A stretch of DNA of 64,000 nt from Cupriavidus numazuensis (lineage in GTDB: Bacteria > Pseudomonadota > Gammaproteobacteria > Burkholderiales > Burkholderiaceae). The stretch is taken from NCBI RefSeq assembly GCF_905397435.1, contig NZ_CAJPVI010000038.1, positions 1 through 64,000 of the forward strand, written 5' to 3'. A program made the translations under genes and the position numbers. Shown here in pieces: positions 62,592 through 64,000 of the stretch. The notes under the pieces were generated by a model. That model made no database searches and was not told the DNA's origin. It was given only the letters and a program-made list of their open reading frames with translations. Within the stretch, counting starts at the first letter, position 1. Every line of letters starts with the position of its first letter.

Positions 62592-62620
62592 AGCCCGGCC
62601 TTGACCGGGCTGCCTTTTTT
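62592..62620 (+). terminator. Intrinsic terminator of the Tad operon
   Basis: AGCCCGG and CCGGGCT form a 7-bp stem over a 6-base loop, followed by GCC and T6. It lies about 60 bases past the TadG stop. Confidence 0.9.
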
Positions 62621-62669
62621 CCCAAGAATCCATGCGGAACAGCCCCCGAACGGGCCATCGGGAGACCGC

Positions 62670-63458
62670 ATGAAAATCCGCATCCTCAGCGATCTGCATA
62701 TCGAGCACAACCTGCCCCAGGAGGTTCCGGACTGCGGCGCCGACCTCGTGGTGCTGGCCGGCGACATCGCCAACGGGCGAACTGGCATCGATTGGGCCGC
62801 GCGCACCTTCGACGTGCCGGTGATTTATGTGCCGGGCAATCACGAGTATTACGAAAGTAACTTCGAGACCGTGGACCGGCTGATGGCCGAGGCCAACGCC
62901 GAGCACGCACATGTGCAGGTCCTCAACGGCGGCGTGGCGGAATTTGGCGTCGATCCGCGCAAGCGGGTACGCGTGATCGGCACGACGTGGTGGACCGACT
63001 ACACGCTTTTCGGCACCGACCGGCGCGAGGCCTCGATGGAGGCTTGCGCCAAGGTGATGTTCGACCACAAGCTGATCCAGCTCGCGGGCGAGGACGGCCG
63101 CTGGCGACAGTTCCTGCCGCAGGATGCGCTGGAACGGCACGAGGCTGCGTCCGCATGGCTGGCCGCGCAGCTCGCGCAACCGTTTGACGGCAAGACCGTC
63201 GTCGTCACGCACCACGGACCCGACCTGGGCAGCCTCGATCCGCGCTATTCACACGACCTGGTGTCGGGCGGATTCCTGTCCCGGCGGCCCGACCTGGTGG
63301 CGCAGGCGGACCTGTGGATCCACGGCCATACGCACACCAGCTTCGATTACTTCATCGACAACTCGCGCGTCGTCTGCAATCCGCGCGGCTACGTGAGCCG
63401 GCGCACGGGCGAACTGGAGAACGGCCGGTTCGACTGGTGCTACGTCGTGGAGGTCTGA
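62670..63458 (+). CDS. Calcineurin-like metallophosphoesterase
   Basis: The 262-residue protein has the full metallophosphoesterase motif set: LSDLHIEH (Asp8, His10), LAGDIANG, PGNHEYYES, VVVTHHGPD and IHGHTHTS. It binds two metals and hydrolyses a phosphoester, possibly a nucleotide or a small regulatory molecule; the substrate is unknown. It has no signal peptide. GGAG precedes the ATG at 62670. It converges on groEL across a shared terminator. Confidence 0.93.
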   Translation: MKIRILSDLHIEHNLPQEVPDCGADLVVLAGDIANGRTGIDWAARTFDVPVIYVPGNHEYYESNFETVDRLMAEANAEHAHVQVLNGGVAEFGVDPRKRVRVIGTTWWTDYTLFGTDRREASMEACAKVMFDHKLIQLAGEDGRWRQFLPQDALERHEAASAWLAAQLAQPFDGKTVVVTHHGPDLGSLDPRYSHDLVSGGFLSRRPDLVAQADLWIHGHTHTSFDYFIDNSRVVCNPRGYVSRRTGELENGRFDWCYVVEV

Positions 63459-63494
63459 GCCACGGCCGCGTACATCGACACGGGCTCCAAAAGC

Positions 63495-63530
63495 AAAACC
63501 CCCGCAGGCTTGCACCTGCGGGGGTTTTTT
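63495..63530. terminator. Bidirectional intrinsic terminator between the phosphoesterase gene and groEL
   Basis: AAAACCCCCGCAGG and CCTGCGGGGGTTTT form a 14-bp stem over a 6-base loop, with T-runs on both strands (T6 on plus, T4 on minus). It can end both convergent genes. Confidence 0.92.
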
Positions 63531-63568
63531 CAGACAGCCTGCCTGTTAAGGCAGTCAGTCGGCGTGAT

Positions 63569-64000
<432 letters not shown>

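Overview
The window is high-GC DNA from a betaproteobacterium of the Burkholderiaceae, most likely Cupriavidus or a close Ralstonia relative. This rests on the gene families, on gene orders I know from that group (ftsK-lolA-rarA-serS; hemL, rubredoxin, then the pilGHIJ-pilL chemosensory block) and on the many long antisense shadow frames typical of GC-rich codon use. No database search was run. The content looks chromosomal: serS, a tRNA-Ser, ftsK, trxB, nadE, ppa, hemL and groEL are present.

Layout. 1-2047: a broken IS3-family element, then about 0.9 kb of debris with hairpins and a 24-bp direct repeat. 2048-5575: a polar amino-acid ABC importer (binding protein plus permease, no ATPase in the window), a DadA-type D-amino-acid dehydrogenase and a frameshifted remnant of a LysR regulator. 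5637-8824: a CNNM/CorC transporter, a PAP2 phosphatase and an HD/DUF1653 protein. 8994-11910: tRNA-Ser(CGA), serS and rarA. 12244-14164: poorly characterised small genes (a repeat protein, an I78-like lipoprotein, a 57-residue basic protein, a second lipoprotein). 14161-20159: lolA, ftsK, trxB, an Smr protein, a TRIC channel and a P-II protein. An 11-bp-phased array of TGTGGA motifs with DnaA-box-like ends lies just upstream of the P-II gene.

20449-28589: a GlxA-type regulator, a lipoprotein, a SLAC1/TehA transporter, an SMR (Gdx/SugE) exporter, glutamine-dependent NAD synthetase, a FemAB/GNAT-like protein, cytochrome b561 and inorganic pyrophosphatase. 28786-33740: an aldehyde dehydrogenase, a small membrane protein, an SDR oxidoreductase and an MFS permease that look like one catabolic set, then a proline-rich secreted protein. 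33826-43622: the complete Pil-Chp chemosensory operon for twitching motility, transcribed pilG-pilH-pilI-pilJ-pilL. 43961-47752: rubredoxin, hemL, a LemA protein and two TPM-domain proteins. 47801-50067: a divergent MFS/LysR pair.

50068-62530: a 1-kb non-coding leader with a sigma-54-like site, followed by a Tad/Flp type IVb pilus operon (flp, prepilin peptidase, rcpC, secretin, short lipoprotein, tadZ, tadA, tadB, tadC, two TadE-like pseudopilins, TadG), closed by a strong terminator. 62670-64000: a metallophosphoesterase and the 3' end of groEL on the other strand.

The window thus holds two surface-appendage systems: the chemosensory controller of type IVa pili and the assembly machine of a Flp adhesion pilus. 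I found no CRISPR array, prophage or recognisable defence island. The features that deserve most attention are the phased motif array at 20343-20430, the palindrome over the candidate pilG promoter, the Tad leader, the Thr/Ser-rich insert in TadG and the small uncharacterised genes at 12.2-14.2 kb.
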